From Carnegiea gigantea (Eukaryota; Streptophyta; Magnoliopsida; Caryophyllales; Cactaceae): DNA of 64,000 nt. The translations under genes were made by a program, and so were the position numbers. Positions within the stretch are counted from its first letter, which is position 1; each line of letters opens with the position of its first letter. The stretch lies in contig JAKOGI010002757.1 in NCBI GenBank assembly GCA_029747015.1, positions 1 through 64,000 on the forward strand. The letters are read 5' to 3'. Shown piece by piece: positions 46,991 through 58,946 of the stretch. The notes under the pieces are model-generated. The model searched no databases. It was not told the origin of the DNA and saw only the letters and a program-made list of their open reading frames with translations.

Positions 46991-48702
46991 TTATGTCCAA
47001 AGGTTACTTTACTAGATTTCTTTTTATACATTTTACTAAAGATTGAAGCATCTCTAGTGGTATGCCTTTAACACCCATTTTTAGAAATACTAGAGGTTAC
47101 TTCTAGCCTATAAGTAAACTTGCAAAAGCCAAAAATTAAATCTTCTTGTGTCTTTGGTGAGAAAGTTTGGACCAAAGTGTTCAATGACCATGTTTGGTGG
47201 CATGTACCTTTAAGAACCAAAATTTGTGTCATCTTGGGATGGGAATGGTTTTGAAATGCAAGACTGCCAAAGTGGTTATGGTTTTTATAATAAACAAGAT
47301 GGCTTTAATAAATACGACCAAAGTTGCATTGTCTCCTTTGGAGAACAGAGTGACTTTGACATTTATATTCAAAGTTACTTTGTTTTTTTCATAGAACAAA
47401 GTGGCTTTGGACATTCTCATGTGTCGTCTCTTTTATAAAGAATTTTTTGTAAGACTTTTTCTTGTTGTTTGTATTAAAACTGAGGCCTTCTTTATTAAAA
47501 GACACACATTGAGATCCAAGCAATTTATCTAAATTTTCTTAACCCTTGGTAAGTTTTAAAAGAGACTTATGAGAGTCATCACACTTGCTTTGTGAATCAA
47601 ATTTTTAAATTTTGAGGTTGTGCCCTCTTCTTCTCCATTAACATTCTCTTTGGCCATAAGACAATGGTTTGTCATGTCATCTTCTTCACTTTTATTTTCA
47701 TACTGTCATTATCACTCCATATTGCAACCATGGTTTTCTTTCCTTCCTTCTCGGCTTCAAATTTTTTCTTCTCATTTTTCTTCTTTGAGTTTGGAAAACC
47801 ATTAATCATATGGCGTTCAACTACATGACCATAATAAGCACTTAAGTTACTATCAAATTTGGATCGAAATTTACCAATAGAGTTTCGTTTATTCTTCTTT
47901 AAGGTTGATCCCTTCTAAAATCCTTTGAGTTTTAAATGTCTTTGAAACATCTTCTTCAATCATGTAGCTATCCTGGCCACAGATTCATCTTCAGAATCAT
48001 CTAACTCTTCAAATTGAGTTTCAAAGTCAACATGTGTTAACTTTAGAGTAATTCCTTACCTTGGTACTTTCTCATCACTTTCCTCCTATAATTGAATCTC
48101 ATGGGTCAAAATTTTTACAATGAGATCACCTAACTTAGGGTCTTTAGATTTTGAGCTTCTTTAATTATTATGACTTTGGGTCCCCACTTGTTTCCTAGAA
48201 GGCATCATAGAACCTTTCGCACAATCTCCTCATTGGTGTATGTTTTTCCTAAAGACTTTAAGTTGTTGATGATTTCGTGAATCTTAAGTACATGTATTTG
48301 ATGGATTCTTTAGGTAGCATCATGAAGAGTTCGTATTGATAAATATAGAGACTAATCTTTGATTCACACACTTAACTTGTTCCTCCATAAGTTGTTTCCA
48401 AAGTAACCTAAACCTCTTTAGTTGTATCACATACAAACACATAGTTAAACTCATTTGAATCCAAACCACAAAATAAAACATTCAAGGCTCTATAATTTTT
48501 GGAAACTCTTTCAGTTTCTTCTGGAGTATATTCTGATCTTGACTTTAGTTCTACTTTTCCTTCTTTCTTCACAACAAGGATGAAATGTCTATAAGAGATG
48601 ATTTTCCTAAGATCATAGTCACAGTCATTGATAAAGATCTATCAATCAAAGGAGCTATGCTTAAAGAGCATCCTTGATCAATCTTGACAGTCCTTATGGA
48701 AG
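46991..48702 (-). pseudogene. Old SIRE-like element: gag relic
   Basis: Minus-sense pieces match copia gag: near 48380-48500 a stretch with ALNVLFCGLDSNEFNYVFV, then YQYELFMMLPKES near 48310-48350, in the same order as in the intact-ended gag at 39737-41464. Numerous stops. The 5' LTR expected to the right is absent; the sequence changes at about 48703 into a different LTR. Confidence 0.65.
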
Positions 48703-49780
48703 TGTTGTGATTTCTGTAAGTATACCGTTGTTCATTACAGCAATTACGGATGTCATCCTCAGAGATAGATTATGAAATTAGATTATAAACAACCTGAATT
48801 AACTTGTTTCAACTAAACAAACAAAAGTGATTTATTAGCTTAAAACTGACTCTATGATTTGGCTAAACTTGCCTGAGCGTCCTTTCTTTCACCTAAGTGA
48901 ACACGCAGGCTTGCAATACTAAAATAACTAAGCCCAAGTCTCACATTTGTTCCAGCAATAAAAGATCAGGCTAGTAGTATGAATTTGACAGAGCACAAAT
49001 GCATCCAAACCTTGAATTGGAAAATAAACTTGGAACAAGAGAAGACAATAATACTCAGATTTCAACCAAAACTCTAATAAACTGTCAATCCATTCAACAA
49101 ACTCAAGTTTAATTACACGAATTTCTGAGAAAAGCAAAAGTCGGATCTGGAAAGGAAATAAAGCAATGCAAAGAAATCAAACTCTACCACATCTGACTCT
49201 TCAAAAACCCCCCATCTTCAGTGGCCATTGATGAAAGAAAAGGAAAAATTGATGATGAACTAATGAGGATGTATAATGATGTTAAATAATGGTGAGTGAA
49301 TGAGGAGAGATATTATAAATTAAGGAGTTGAAAATTTCAGTTATGGATGTTGGGAGGAGGGGGAAAGGCTCGGGTTTCTGGGCTCATGAGAACTGAAGAG
49401 GGAGAAGAACAAAAGGAAGAAGAAGAGCCATTGGTCACATGCCCTGCGTGTGAATTTTAAGTGAAATCAGGCTAAAGATATGAAGGGAAAAGGTAGACCG
49501 GGCTCATGAGTGAGAATTGAAGGGGGCCGTTACTGGGCCAGCCCAGAGAAGGAGAGAAAGAGATGGAAGGGAGAGGCTTGAGCTAAGGGGTAATGTAGAA
49601 ATCCGCTGGGTGCATGGGCTTCGAATTGGGAGTGCGCCTGGACCAGGCCCAGCAGGAGAGGGCATGGTCTGGGAAAGGGAGGTGAAGCCAGGCTGCGTAT
49701 TTGGGTCGATGGGCTGACGGGCCGCTTGCTGGTTGGGTTTTTCTTGCTCTTCTGTTTCCTTTCTTCTTCTCTTAATCCAA
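48703..49780. mobile_element. Truncated Athila/gypsy-like LTR fragment
   Basis: From about 48703 (TGTTGTGATTTC) the layout copies the start of the Athila-like LTRs: a gtaagtataccgttg..ttacg..gtcatcctcagagatagatta block, then an A-rich part, then a GA/G-rich part with gggctcatga words. It stops at the Athila-like LTR at 49781, so it was probably interrupted by that insertion, and its remainder would lie beyond the window. The ORFs at 49517-49717 and its antisense have no recognisable motif. Confidence 0.45.
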
Positions 49781-51186
49781 TGTTGGGATATTTCGAGTGT
49801 AAACTAAAAGCCACAAGCGTATAGCTTTTGCTATAGTACTTGAGGGTCGTGTCCTCGGGGACGATGGTAGAGATTAAGGTCACTAAGCAAAAAACTAATC
49901 TAAATTGCAAACTCTAATGTTTTTTTACTTTTATAAAAAGTCAAAACCTAACTTCAACCACATCAAAGGAAAAAGAAAAGTAGTACTCAAGACTTTCATA
50001 ATCTAAGATTCAACTCAATCCATAATCCAATGCTACTGGGAACGAAAACGATTGCAATCCAAAACATGATCCGACTTATAAATCCTAGGAAAACAATTAA
50101 GCCAAGCTTGAAATAAACATTATAAGTGCACCAAATCAAGCCACAGAACAACAAGATTCCACTAAATTTCCTACAAAGATCAAGGCAGGGGAGGGCAAGC
50201 TGAGATCAAATTATAACCGCCAACCATCACCAATCCTAATTAGAACCTTATCATCTCAACTAAGCAATTTGCATCAACTATCCTGGCCTTTCAAGTTGCT
50301 AGCTTCACAAACAGAATCTAGCTACTGGGAAGGGGAAGGAAAGTCGAAAACAGAGCATGGCTATCAACTATCAACTTATCAACTAAACCAATTCAGGCAC
50401 AATCACCACATCATCACCAACAAACAACTCCTCAAAAGAGAAATCTCTATTTTCGAATCACCCAGCTGGAATCATTATCACCACTTGATTAAACTACTCG
50501 ATTAATCTACTCAACTTTATCATTCAATAAACTATATCATTAATTGATGCTAATCAATGATATCATTCAATAACTTAGATTAAACTACTCGATTTTCAGC
50601 AATGCTTTGGAGCGATTAAAAGAGGAGTTAGAGGAGCAGAGAACAAACCAAAATAGAGAATAAGTACACCCAGAACTCGGCACAGGGGAGAAGATTAGCC
50701 AAAACCACTGCCAACCAGACCAACACCTAGCCTCGTCTCTCACCGTTAGGAACACCAGGGCCAGCATCGACTAAAAATCAAACAGGGGAGGGGGAGAAAA
50801 CAGAGAAATTTGACTGATCTTGGCCAAAATCACTATAATAAAAACTTAATTCATACATATCTACTGTTATTTGATAAATCAACACTTAATTACATCAAAT
50901 TCGAAACCCACAACTAACTAGCAACAACCCTAACGCTAGAAATTGAAATGAAAATGCGTTTGAATTTTGAGAAAATTATTGGCAAAATTAAACTAACTAA
51001 ACCTAAAGATTGTCTAACCTCTAACCTGGACCTCGCCTTTGCGATTTATACCCGTGCTTCCTTCAATCTTCACCGTCCAATTCGAGACGCGTGAGCAGAA
51101 AATATTATGCTTCACTGGCGTTTGAAGCGTGGATTGCGGGTGGATGAGGATGGAATGATGGTGTGCTAGCTTTGCTAGATAAAGTT

Positions 51187-51223
<37 letters not shown>

Positions 51224-51653
51224 GGAGGTGATGAAAATGGTGGAAGAAGCAGGGGATGTATCGAGATTTCTGGGTTGGGAGGTCAAAATAGAGGAGAGAG
51301 AAAATGAGGATCAAGATGCAGGGGTAATTGGCTCATGCGAGCTGCACGCATGGGGGGTATTAGGTGGCACGTAACAGGTACATGGCTGGGTAGAGTTTTG
51401 GGTTTTCTTTTTATTTTTCTTTCTTTTCTTGGGCTGAAAAATGTTGGGCCTAGTAATTCAGATCGGCTTGAGTCAAGTCGGCCCAATTCTTCATTTCCAG
51501 CATTTTTCTTGCATTTTTTCCATAATTATTTTCATTTTATTCAAAACCTATGAAACAAAATAAAATCAAATAAAAACCTAAAATACAACGATTATAACGA
51601 GCATAAAACAGATGTAAAAGTGCCGTAAAAATGACACATTTTTAGCACAAACA
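49781..51653 (-). mobile_element. Athila-like LTR A (3' LTR of unit 1)
   Basis: The plus strand reads TGTTGGGAT...CAAACA, with TGTT..AACA terminal symmetry. It is homologous along its length to LTR B at 58947-60828; in a 290-base stretch compared by eye about 7% of sites differ. It contains a GA microsatellite at 51188-51220. On its inner side it is followed by the polypurine tract. Confidence 0.85.
51188..51220. repeat. GA microsatellite in LTR A
   Basis: (GA)n of about 33 bases; the equivalent in LTR B (60354-60394) is longer. Confidence 0.9.
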
Positions 51654-51675
51654 AATACACCCACACCAAGATTTT
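51654..51675 (-). promoter_or_regulatory. Polypurine tract of Athila-like unit 1
   Basis: In minus sense ATCTTGGTGTGGGTGTATT ends at the LTR edge. The equivalent in unit 2 keeps GGTGTGGGGGTATT. The preceding GAGGACGAGCAAAATCTTGG-like words are familiar from the end of plant Athila/Tat-type internal regions. Confidence 0.7.
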
Positions 51676-53002
51676 CCTCGCCCTCGAGTAAAATAACTAA
51701 ACTAACCAAAAGAAAATGAAAAATAAGAAAAAGAAAATCCTAACTCACTGTCGTAGGAATCACAGTTGCATTTAGCGTATGCAACAAGCCCTTTAAACCC
51801 CTTCGTCTCCCAAGTGGACGAGTAAGATCTTGTGAGAGTTTTCTAGTGAGCAACCCACAAAAAGTATTTCAAAAATAAAAGAAAATCTTTTTGATTGTTT
51901 TCAAAACTAATATGTGCAAAATTAGGGAAAGATGTGCACACGTTCTAATCAACTAAATCACTCATGTAACCAAGTTATTGACCTGCATATGCACAGAATG
52001 TACTTCAAAGCCCTCTGCCTCATAAATGATATCAAAACACTAATTTTTCACCCCATTGAACGTTAAGATTCTGAATCCATTTCGGTGCTCGCATGCAAGT
52101 GTATCATCATCCTAGGGCTTAGATTTACCAGAATTAGACTCAATTCCACTTGGCTGGCACAACTACATTATTATCATACTAACTTTAGAAGCAAGCTTTC
52201 TCAGTAGTAATATTGCCTCAAAGGGTAACACCCAGTAGCACGTGCCTCAAAGGGTAACGTCCAGTAGCACATGCCTCAAAGGGATACTTGTCATTCCAAA
52301 TTTTATTCCATCTCTTTTTCTTTTCTTTATTTTTTTTCCCTTCTTTATTCATAATACACCCCTTTTTTTTCTAGAGCAATTGTGTCACCAACAAGTAGGA
52401 GAATCATTCATGGAAACCTAAGACCTAAAGATAATGATGAAGGAATAAACAAGGACTGGATTACACAATGTATACTGAACATTGGGGTTAGAACTATGGC
52501 TTAGAATGTCACACTAAGGTTGGAGACTTCTCATGCACATCCTACTTATACACAAGCTAATACGCAAGGCATAGGCAATTCAAGCTAATCATACAGTACA
52601 AACGTTCCCTTAAAACAAAACCAAAAATCTTTTTAGATTTTTCAAAAATTTTTTCAAAGAAAAATATGTATACATGGGTACCCCACCCCCATACCAAAAC
52701 TTCATAATGTCCTCATTGGGAGTGGAATAGACACTTAAAGCCCAAAAGAAAAACCTAAAAAGCAAACATACGTTCAAAAACTAGACTCAACAACAAAACA
52801 ACAATCATAGGGAAACAAAAACAGTTAACCATATAAAAGGAAACTGGAATAAAACAAAGAAAGAAGAAAAGAGAGAAAGAAGGAGAGAGAAGAGAAGAAC
52901 TTTCTAGCAAATCAGGTTGGGTGCTAAATACACCCAAGCTACTTTAGATCTTAATCACTAATCATGGCTAGGTTCATGGAGTATCAGACACTCCACATCT
53001 TC
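51676..53002. other. Non-coding 3' internal region of Athila-like unit 1
   Basis: Some Athila elements have an env-like ORF between pol and the 3' LTR. Here about 1.3 kb lies in that place and no frame of useful length is conserved between this copy and its partner at 60850-62106. It contains a 29-base tandem triplet at 52214-52300. Confidence 0.6.
52214..52300. repeat. 29-bp tandem triplet
   Basis: tgcctcaaagggtaac..ccagtagcac repeats at 52214, 52243 and 52272. The same three-unit array with 29-base spacing is present in unit 2 near 61361-61447. Confidence 0.85.
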
Positions 53003-54311
53003 TTAGCTCGGCAGTTCCAGAAATGGTTTCAAATGCTGGCCATTCACTTTGAAGGTGACACCAGTTTGAGGATCCTGAATTTCAACTGCAATATATGGAA
53101 AAACATGTGAGATAATATAAGGGCTCGTCCATTGGGACCTCAATTTCCTTGGAAACAGAGGGAGCCTAGAGTCATACAAAAGTACTTTCATTCTCAGTGC
53201 AAATTCTTTTCTAAAAATATATCGATCGTGAAACAAATTTGCCATCTCTTTATACGATCGAGCATTCTCATAATCCTCAGCTCTAATCTCATCAAGCTCA
53301 CTCATCTACAGTCGTCTCTCATCACCTGCCTCAGTCAAGTCATAGTTAAGCTTCCTAATGGCCCACCAAGCTTTGTGCTTTATCTCTACAGTTAAATGGC
53401 AAGGCTTACCATGAACTACCTTATAAGGTGACATATCTAAGGGAGTTTTGAAAGCCATCCTATGTGCCTAAAGCGCATGTATTAGGTTCTCAGCCCAGCC
53501 CTTCCTATGCCTCCTCACTATCATTTCCAAAATCTACTTAATCTATCGATTGGACACTTCAACTTGGCCACTGGTTTGGGGATGGTAGGGAGTAGCAAGC
53601 ATATGGACTATGGAATACTTCTTCAGTAAGGCATTAAAAGATCTATTATTAAAATGGGTGCCCTGATCACTAATGATAGCTCGGGGCATACCAAATTAAA
53701 CAAAAATATTCTCCCTAAGAAATTTCATAACCACTTTAGCTTCATTGGTCCTGGAAGGGATGGCCTCAACCCATTTAGAAACATAGTCCACAGCTAACAA
53801 AACGTGCTCATTCCCAAAAGATGGTGGAAATGGTCCCATAAAATCAATACCCCACATATCAAAAACCTCCACCACAATGATGGGGTTTAGTGGCATTATA
53901 TCTTTCCTGCTTATCCTACCCAACGGTTGGCATCTAGAGCAACTCTTGCAATATTCAAATGCGTCTTTAAACAAAGTCGGCCAGTAAAAACCACATTGAA
54001 GAATCCTGGCTGCTGCGTTCCTACCACTAAAATGCCCCCACATGCCTGGTCATGACAAAAAGAAAGGACACTTCTCATCTCATGGTCAGGAATGCACCTC
54101 CTAAAGACTTGGTTAGGATGGTACTTAAGCAGATAGGGGTCATCCCAAACAAAGAACTTCTCAAGGTGGAAGAATCTATCTTTGTCATTCTTACTCCAAC
54201 CCTCAGGAATCCTACCAGTAACTAAGTAATTCACAATATCAGCATACCAAGGATCAGGATGAACAGCATACAATTGCTTATTAGGGAAGCACGCAGAAAT
54301 ACTGGTCTCAC
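53003..54311 (-). pseudogene. Athila-like integrase, broken
   Basis: In minus sense the integrase starts after the RNase H. The zinc-binding region shows [15 protein letters not shown] and CKSCSRCQ, then [11 protein letters not shown] (first Asp) and [17 protein letters not shown]. The chain is then stopped after RENIFV near 53696. A further piece at 53003-53305 ([47 protein letters not shown]) is the family's C-terminal tail. Frame changes near 54043 and stops between 53305 and 53696 make it non-functional. Confidence 0.88.
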
Positions 54312-55598
54312 TCTTTCTATCATAGATGATCCTAGACAGATAGTCAGCTATAAGGTTTTCAGAACCTTTCTTATCCTTGATTTCACAGTCAAATTCTTGC
54401 AAAAGCAAAATCCATCCCACAAGTCTAGGCTTAGCATCCTTCTTAGGAAAAAGGTGCTTAAGGGCATAGTGGTCAGTGTAAACAATCACATGTAACCCAA
54501 ACAGATACGATCTAAACTTTTCAAAACCAAAGACCACAACCAAAAATGCTTTCTCAGTAACAGTGTAGTTCAGCTGGGCATCATTCAACGTGTGACTAGC
54601 ATAGTAAATAACAGGGGGTTTCTTATCAATATGCTGTCCTAACACAACCCCAATAGCATAATCAGATGCGTCACACATCAATTCAAATAGTTCTCCCCAA
54701 ATGGGAGGGAGAAGAGTAGGAGCAGAGGTTAAGGCCTTCTTAAGTATAGAAAATGCCTCATGACACTCTTCAGAAAAATAAAGTGGCACATCCTTAGCTA
54801 ACAAATTGGACAAAGGCTTTGCAATTTTACTAAAATCCTTAATGAAACGACGATAAAAGCCAGCACGTCCAAGGAAAGGCTTCGCCTCTTTCAGAAAAGT
54901 GGGAGGGGGAAGATTAATAATCAGGTCAGTCTTAGCTTTGTCTACCTCAATTTCATCTCAGGAAATAATATGTCCTAAGACCATACCTTTTTTAACCATG
55001 AAGTGATATTTCTCCCAGTTCAAAGTCAAATTTTCCCCCCCACACCTTTCCAACACTTTTTTCATATTACACAAGCAATCATCAAAAGAAGATCCAAACA
55101 CAGAAAAGTTATCCATGAAAATTTCCATACAGTGCTCAACTAAATCTGAGAAAATAGAAATCATGCATTTTTAAAAGGTAGCAGGGGCATTGCACAGTCC
55201 AAACAACATTCTTCTAAAGGCATATGTTCCAAATGGATAAGTGAAGGTACTCTCCTCCTGATCCTCAGCAGCAATAGAGATCTAGGTATAACCGGAATAT
55301 CCATCTAAAAAGCAATAGAAGGAATGTCCAGCTAACCTCTCTGGCATAAGAGAAAGGGGAAATGGTCTTTTCTAGTGGCAGTATTCAATTTTCTGTAATC
55401 TATACACACATGCCACCTAGATTGAACTCGAGTAGGGATTAACTCGTTCTTATCATTCCTAATCACGGTAATGTCAGTCTTCTTAGGAACAACTTGAACA
55501 GGGCTAACCCACTCATTATCAGAAATAAGATAAATGATCCCATGGTCAAACCATTTCAACACCTCCCTCTTAACTACTTCCTCCAAAATGGGACTCAA
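54312..55598 (-). pseudogene. Athila-like reverse transcriptase and RNase H, broken
   Basis: RT pieces in minus sense: VLKWFDHGIIYLISDNEWVSPVQVVPKK and HVCIDYRKLNTATRKDHFP at 55332-55598; the catalytic box at 55108-55119 reads FMDN instead of the family's FMDD, changing a metal-binding Asp to Asn; then the thumb around 54958-55060. RNase H at 54312-54813 has [14 protein letters not shown] and [10 protein letters not shown], but the conserved Glu of TEKE-L is Ala (TEKAFL). Frameshifts lie between 55332 and 55164 and near 54957. Confidence 0.9.
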
Positions 55599-56025
55599 AT
55601 GCCTTTGCGGTCATAGTAGGGCTTAGCATGGTCCTCTAAATAAATTCTATGTTGCATAATAGAAGAACTAATACCCTTGATATCCCCTAAAGTCCATCCT
55701 AGAGCTTACTTGCTCTCTCTAAGCAAAGAAATCAGTTTGTCCTCTTGATCCCGATCCAAATCAGAAGCAATAATGATAGGTAAGGATTCATTAGGTCTTA
55801 GGAATGCATATTTAAGAGAATCAGGAAGGGCTTTCAATTCAAGAGCAACAGGGGAAACAAGTTCAGTAACAGATTCAGACATAGCAGTAGAGCACAAATC
55901 ATCAAACTCAAACATATCATATTCAGGCTCATCATCTATAAGAAATGACTCATAATCAGTAGCAAGTACACCATCAAAAACATCATCAAATACAGAATCC
56001 CCTACCCAGTTAAGAATAGAAAATT
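55599..56025 (-). pseudogene. Athila-like linker between protease and RT
   Basis: The minus-sense frame 55706-56029 (acidic, opening MKFSILNWVGDSVFDD) includes LVSPVALELKALPDSLKYAFL, typical of the segment just before the Athila RT (leading to LPVIIAS..L). A frame change follows before the RT block. Confidence 0.75.
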
Positions 56026-56945
56026 TCATATCATCAAATCCAGAAGGCTATCTTTGCATATTAATTCCACAGTCATATTGCCAAAAGACAGTCTCATCAT
56101 ACTATTCCTGCAGTTAATGAGGGCATTGGTAGTGGCCAAGAAAGGATGCCCTAGAATCACGGGAACTTGACTAGCGAAGTTGGACACCTTCCCAGTTTCA
56201 ATCACAATAAGGTCCACTAGGTAAATAAATTCACCCACCTCAATCAGCACATCCTCAGCTATCCCCCTGGGCACCCTAGTAGATCTGTCAGCCAATTGAA
56301 TGACCATCCTGGTAGGTTTCAGCTCACCTAACTTTAGCCTCTCATACTCAGCAAAGGGTATCAAGTTAACACTAACCCCTAAGTCAAATAATGCTCTGTG
56401 AATGAGTTGGCCTCCTATGACTATAGACACAGTAGGGCAACCGAGGTCCTTATACTTCACTGGAATTTGAGAAAGGATAGAATTAGCATTAGAAGTTGAG
56501 AAAGTCTTCTTAGATGCACCAGTTGCTTTCTTTGTAGTGCATCGGTCTCTTAAAAATCTAGCACAAGGAGGCATCTGCTGAATAGCATCAAGCAAGAGAA
56601 TATTGATCCTAACTTGGAAGAAGGTCTCTCTTATCTTCTTAATGTGATCTTGATCTTTCTTCTTTAACCTATAGGGGAAAGGAGGCAAAGGCATATGGAT
56701 TTTCTCAAAAGAATGGGGAGAAAAACTCTTAGGAGGTGAACAACTTGCTGAGACAGAGGAGTCTTTTTCTTGAGGCTTCTCTTCCTTAGAAGGTGACTTA
56801 GAGAGGGAGGACTATCTGAAGTATTGAGGACACCATTAGGAGTATCTCCTAACTGACTGGATGGACCAGTCTTTGGAGCAGAAGAGGTGGAAGAATTCTG
56901 GAAGAACTGATAAAGAAACCTCCAAGGTTCATTACGATTTCTCAC
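56026..56945 (-). pseudogene. Athila-like protease region
   Basis: Minus sense 56026-56694 contains ILSQIPVKYKDLGCPTVSI, an altered active site ALFDLGVSVNLIP (family usual LGASVNL.P), then LADRSTRVPRGIAEDVLIEV and VILGHPFLATTNALI, the standard Athila retropepsin sequence. Val replaces the usual Ala after DLG. The preceding piece 56664-56945 is a Ser/Pro-rich linker in another frame. Confidence 0.85.
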
Positions 56946-57101
56946 CTAGTTATCAACCTTTCGACCAGAACGGAGAGATATAACTGCATTTACTTTTCTC
57001 ATAGGCTCATTAGGGTTACCAGAAGAAGAGGAGGCATGACCCTTAGGGTTCACCTCAGGTTGACTCGGGAAAGTCTCTAGTTCCCTAGAAGATGATACTA
57101 A

Positions 57102-58434
57102 TTAGGAAAATTGTTTGGTCATTATTCTCATCATTCTTTCCATATTAGCATTAATCATTATCTCCATATTATTATTGATTCTCCTCTCCAATTTATCAAT
57201 ATCAGTATAACCAGGAGGAGATTGAACTTGAGCTATGGGAGGAGGAGGTCTAAGTGCATTAGGCGCACCTGAGAAAGGCGGTCTCTGAAAGGAGTGTGAA
57301 GGATGAGAGATGGGTTGGGAGTTGCTTCCAGGAAATATCCCTGGTTGAAAATTAGGAACCATAGTATTGGGTCCACTATTCCATGAAAAGTTAGGGTGAT
57401 TCCGCCACCCTGGGTTGTAATAAGGGGGGAACGGGTCATTCTTAGGCCTCTGGAAAGCCATACTTGCTTGCTCCTGTTCAGTTGCTAACTGATTAGCAAA
57501 ATAAGGACAAGCCTCAGTGAATGATTTAGGGCCTGATAATGAGAACAAGATACTGTAGAAGTCTGAGATAGCTGGGGCATCTGGGGATATAATCCCTTCA
57601 ACATGTTTTTTAAAATAGCAATCTTAGACTCTAAGTGACTAACATCAGAGACAGAATACAAACCACCCCTTGCAAACCTAGAACTTAGGCTGTCATCATG
57701 AGTGATTTCCCACTGCATGGTTTTCTCAGCCAAGTCCTCTAAAAACTCCCAAGCAGCTGTGGGGCTCTTAGAAAGAAAGACACACTGACACATGGAGTCT
57801 ACCATGGTCCTAGTTTGTTGGTCAAGTCCTTCATATACAACTTGGCTCAAACGTGCTTGGTCTAAACCATGATGGGGACATTGGGCCAATAAAGTTTTGA
57901 ACCTATCAAAATATTTCCAAAATGATCCCATATCAAGTTGCACAAATTGATTGATGTCATTCCTCAACTTAGCAGTCCTGGCATTAGGGAAATATTTTCT
58001 TAACAATAATCTTACAAAATCATTCCAAGAAGTAACAGAATTAGCAGCCAACCCATACATCCATCGTTTAGTAGAATCTTTCAAAGCAAAAGGAATCAAT
58101 TTCATTCGCACAACATCAATGGGAATATTAGGGAAATGCATAATAAAACAAACTTCTTTGAATTCCCTTAAAAATAAATAAGCATCCTCTAAACCTGTGA
58201 ATTTAGGGAGCATGTATAATGGGGTTTCAATTCGAATGTAACATTTGGTACAAGAATAGGCATAACAAAGCATGATGGCAAAGCAGTTCTAAGAGGATAG
58301 AAAATATCACTCAGAGTCCTTTCTTATGCCATGTTCTCTAATTCAAGCTTAGGTTCATATTCGGGTTCTAAGTCAAGGTTAAGCTCACTCATAACGGGTC
58401 TTTGATCTTCTGGATCTCTAACCCAACTAGTCAT
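57102..58434 (-). pseudogene. Athila-like gag
   Basis: A candidate start ATG lies at 58432-58434 (MTSWVRDPEDQRP), with an in-frame TAA at 58324-58326 soon after. The core 57485-58273 matches Retrotrans_gag: LPKFTGLEDAYLFLREFKEVC, LIPFALKDSTKRWMYGL, WNDFVRLLLRKYFP and LDQARLSQVVYEGLD. It is followed in another frame (57102-57548) by a Pro/Asn-rich region (PPYYNPGWRNHPNFSW) typical of Athila gag. The start is close to the primer-binding site. Confidence 0.87.
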
Positions 58435-58922
58435 ATAAACCCTACACCTTCACCAAAAGAAATTCAGTTTTAGGGTTTTTCCTTTTTCTATTTTTTTGGA
58501 TTTTTGAATTTTCTAATTTTTTTCTTTTTTCTTATGGTAAACACAAAATCAAATTAAAAAGTTACTCAACCCTAAAGACTATTTACACACAAAAAGTAAC
58601 CAAGTTAAAAGGTTTATCAATTTCTAAACAAAATAAAATAGTCCCTTAAAAACCAAACTCAAAACTTCCACATAACCCTTCTTTGGTCAAATTTTTCAAT
58701 TTTTTTTTCAATTTTTAAGCTTTTCTAATTTTTAGTGATTTTGAAGTTTTTCTAATTTTTTAATTGAGATTTTATCTTTTCTATTTTTTTTGGATTTTGG
58801 GCATATCAAAAAATAACTCAACTAGTAATAATTGATAATGAAACAAGTAAAACGGGTAAAACATTGGCAACTAAAAAGCAAATAGCTAAGAAAACAAAAA
58901 TATGACATAATCTTATGCCGTC
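58435..58922. other. Athila-like 5' leader
   Basis: T-rich/A-rich untranslated stretch between the primer-binding site and gag. No ORF of note. Low complexity (runs of ttttt and aaaa) at 58480-58800. Confidence 0.6.
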
Positions 58923-58940
58923 GTCTCGACAATGGTGCCA
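58923..58940 (-). promoter_or_regulatory. Primer-binding site, tRNA-Asp-like
   Basis: Minus-strand TGGCACCATTGTCGAGAC starts six bases after the LTR end. It equals TGGCGCCGTTGCCGGGGA, the tRNA-Asp complement used by many plant gypsy elements, except at five positions, four of which are transitions. Confidence 0.75.
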
Positions 58941-58946
58941 AAAACT

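Noticed and set aside
49776..49780. tccaa as a target duplication of the Athila-like element
   Set aside because: The partner end lies beyond the window, so it cannot be matched.
49517..49910. Overlapping frames on both strands near the LTR A edge
   Set aside because: They cross an LTR boundary (49781) and have no known motif; by-products of purine-rich sequence.
51676..53002. Env-like ORF3 of the Athila-like element
   Set aside because: No frame of useful length is conserved between the two units, and no signal peptide or membrane segment is visible.
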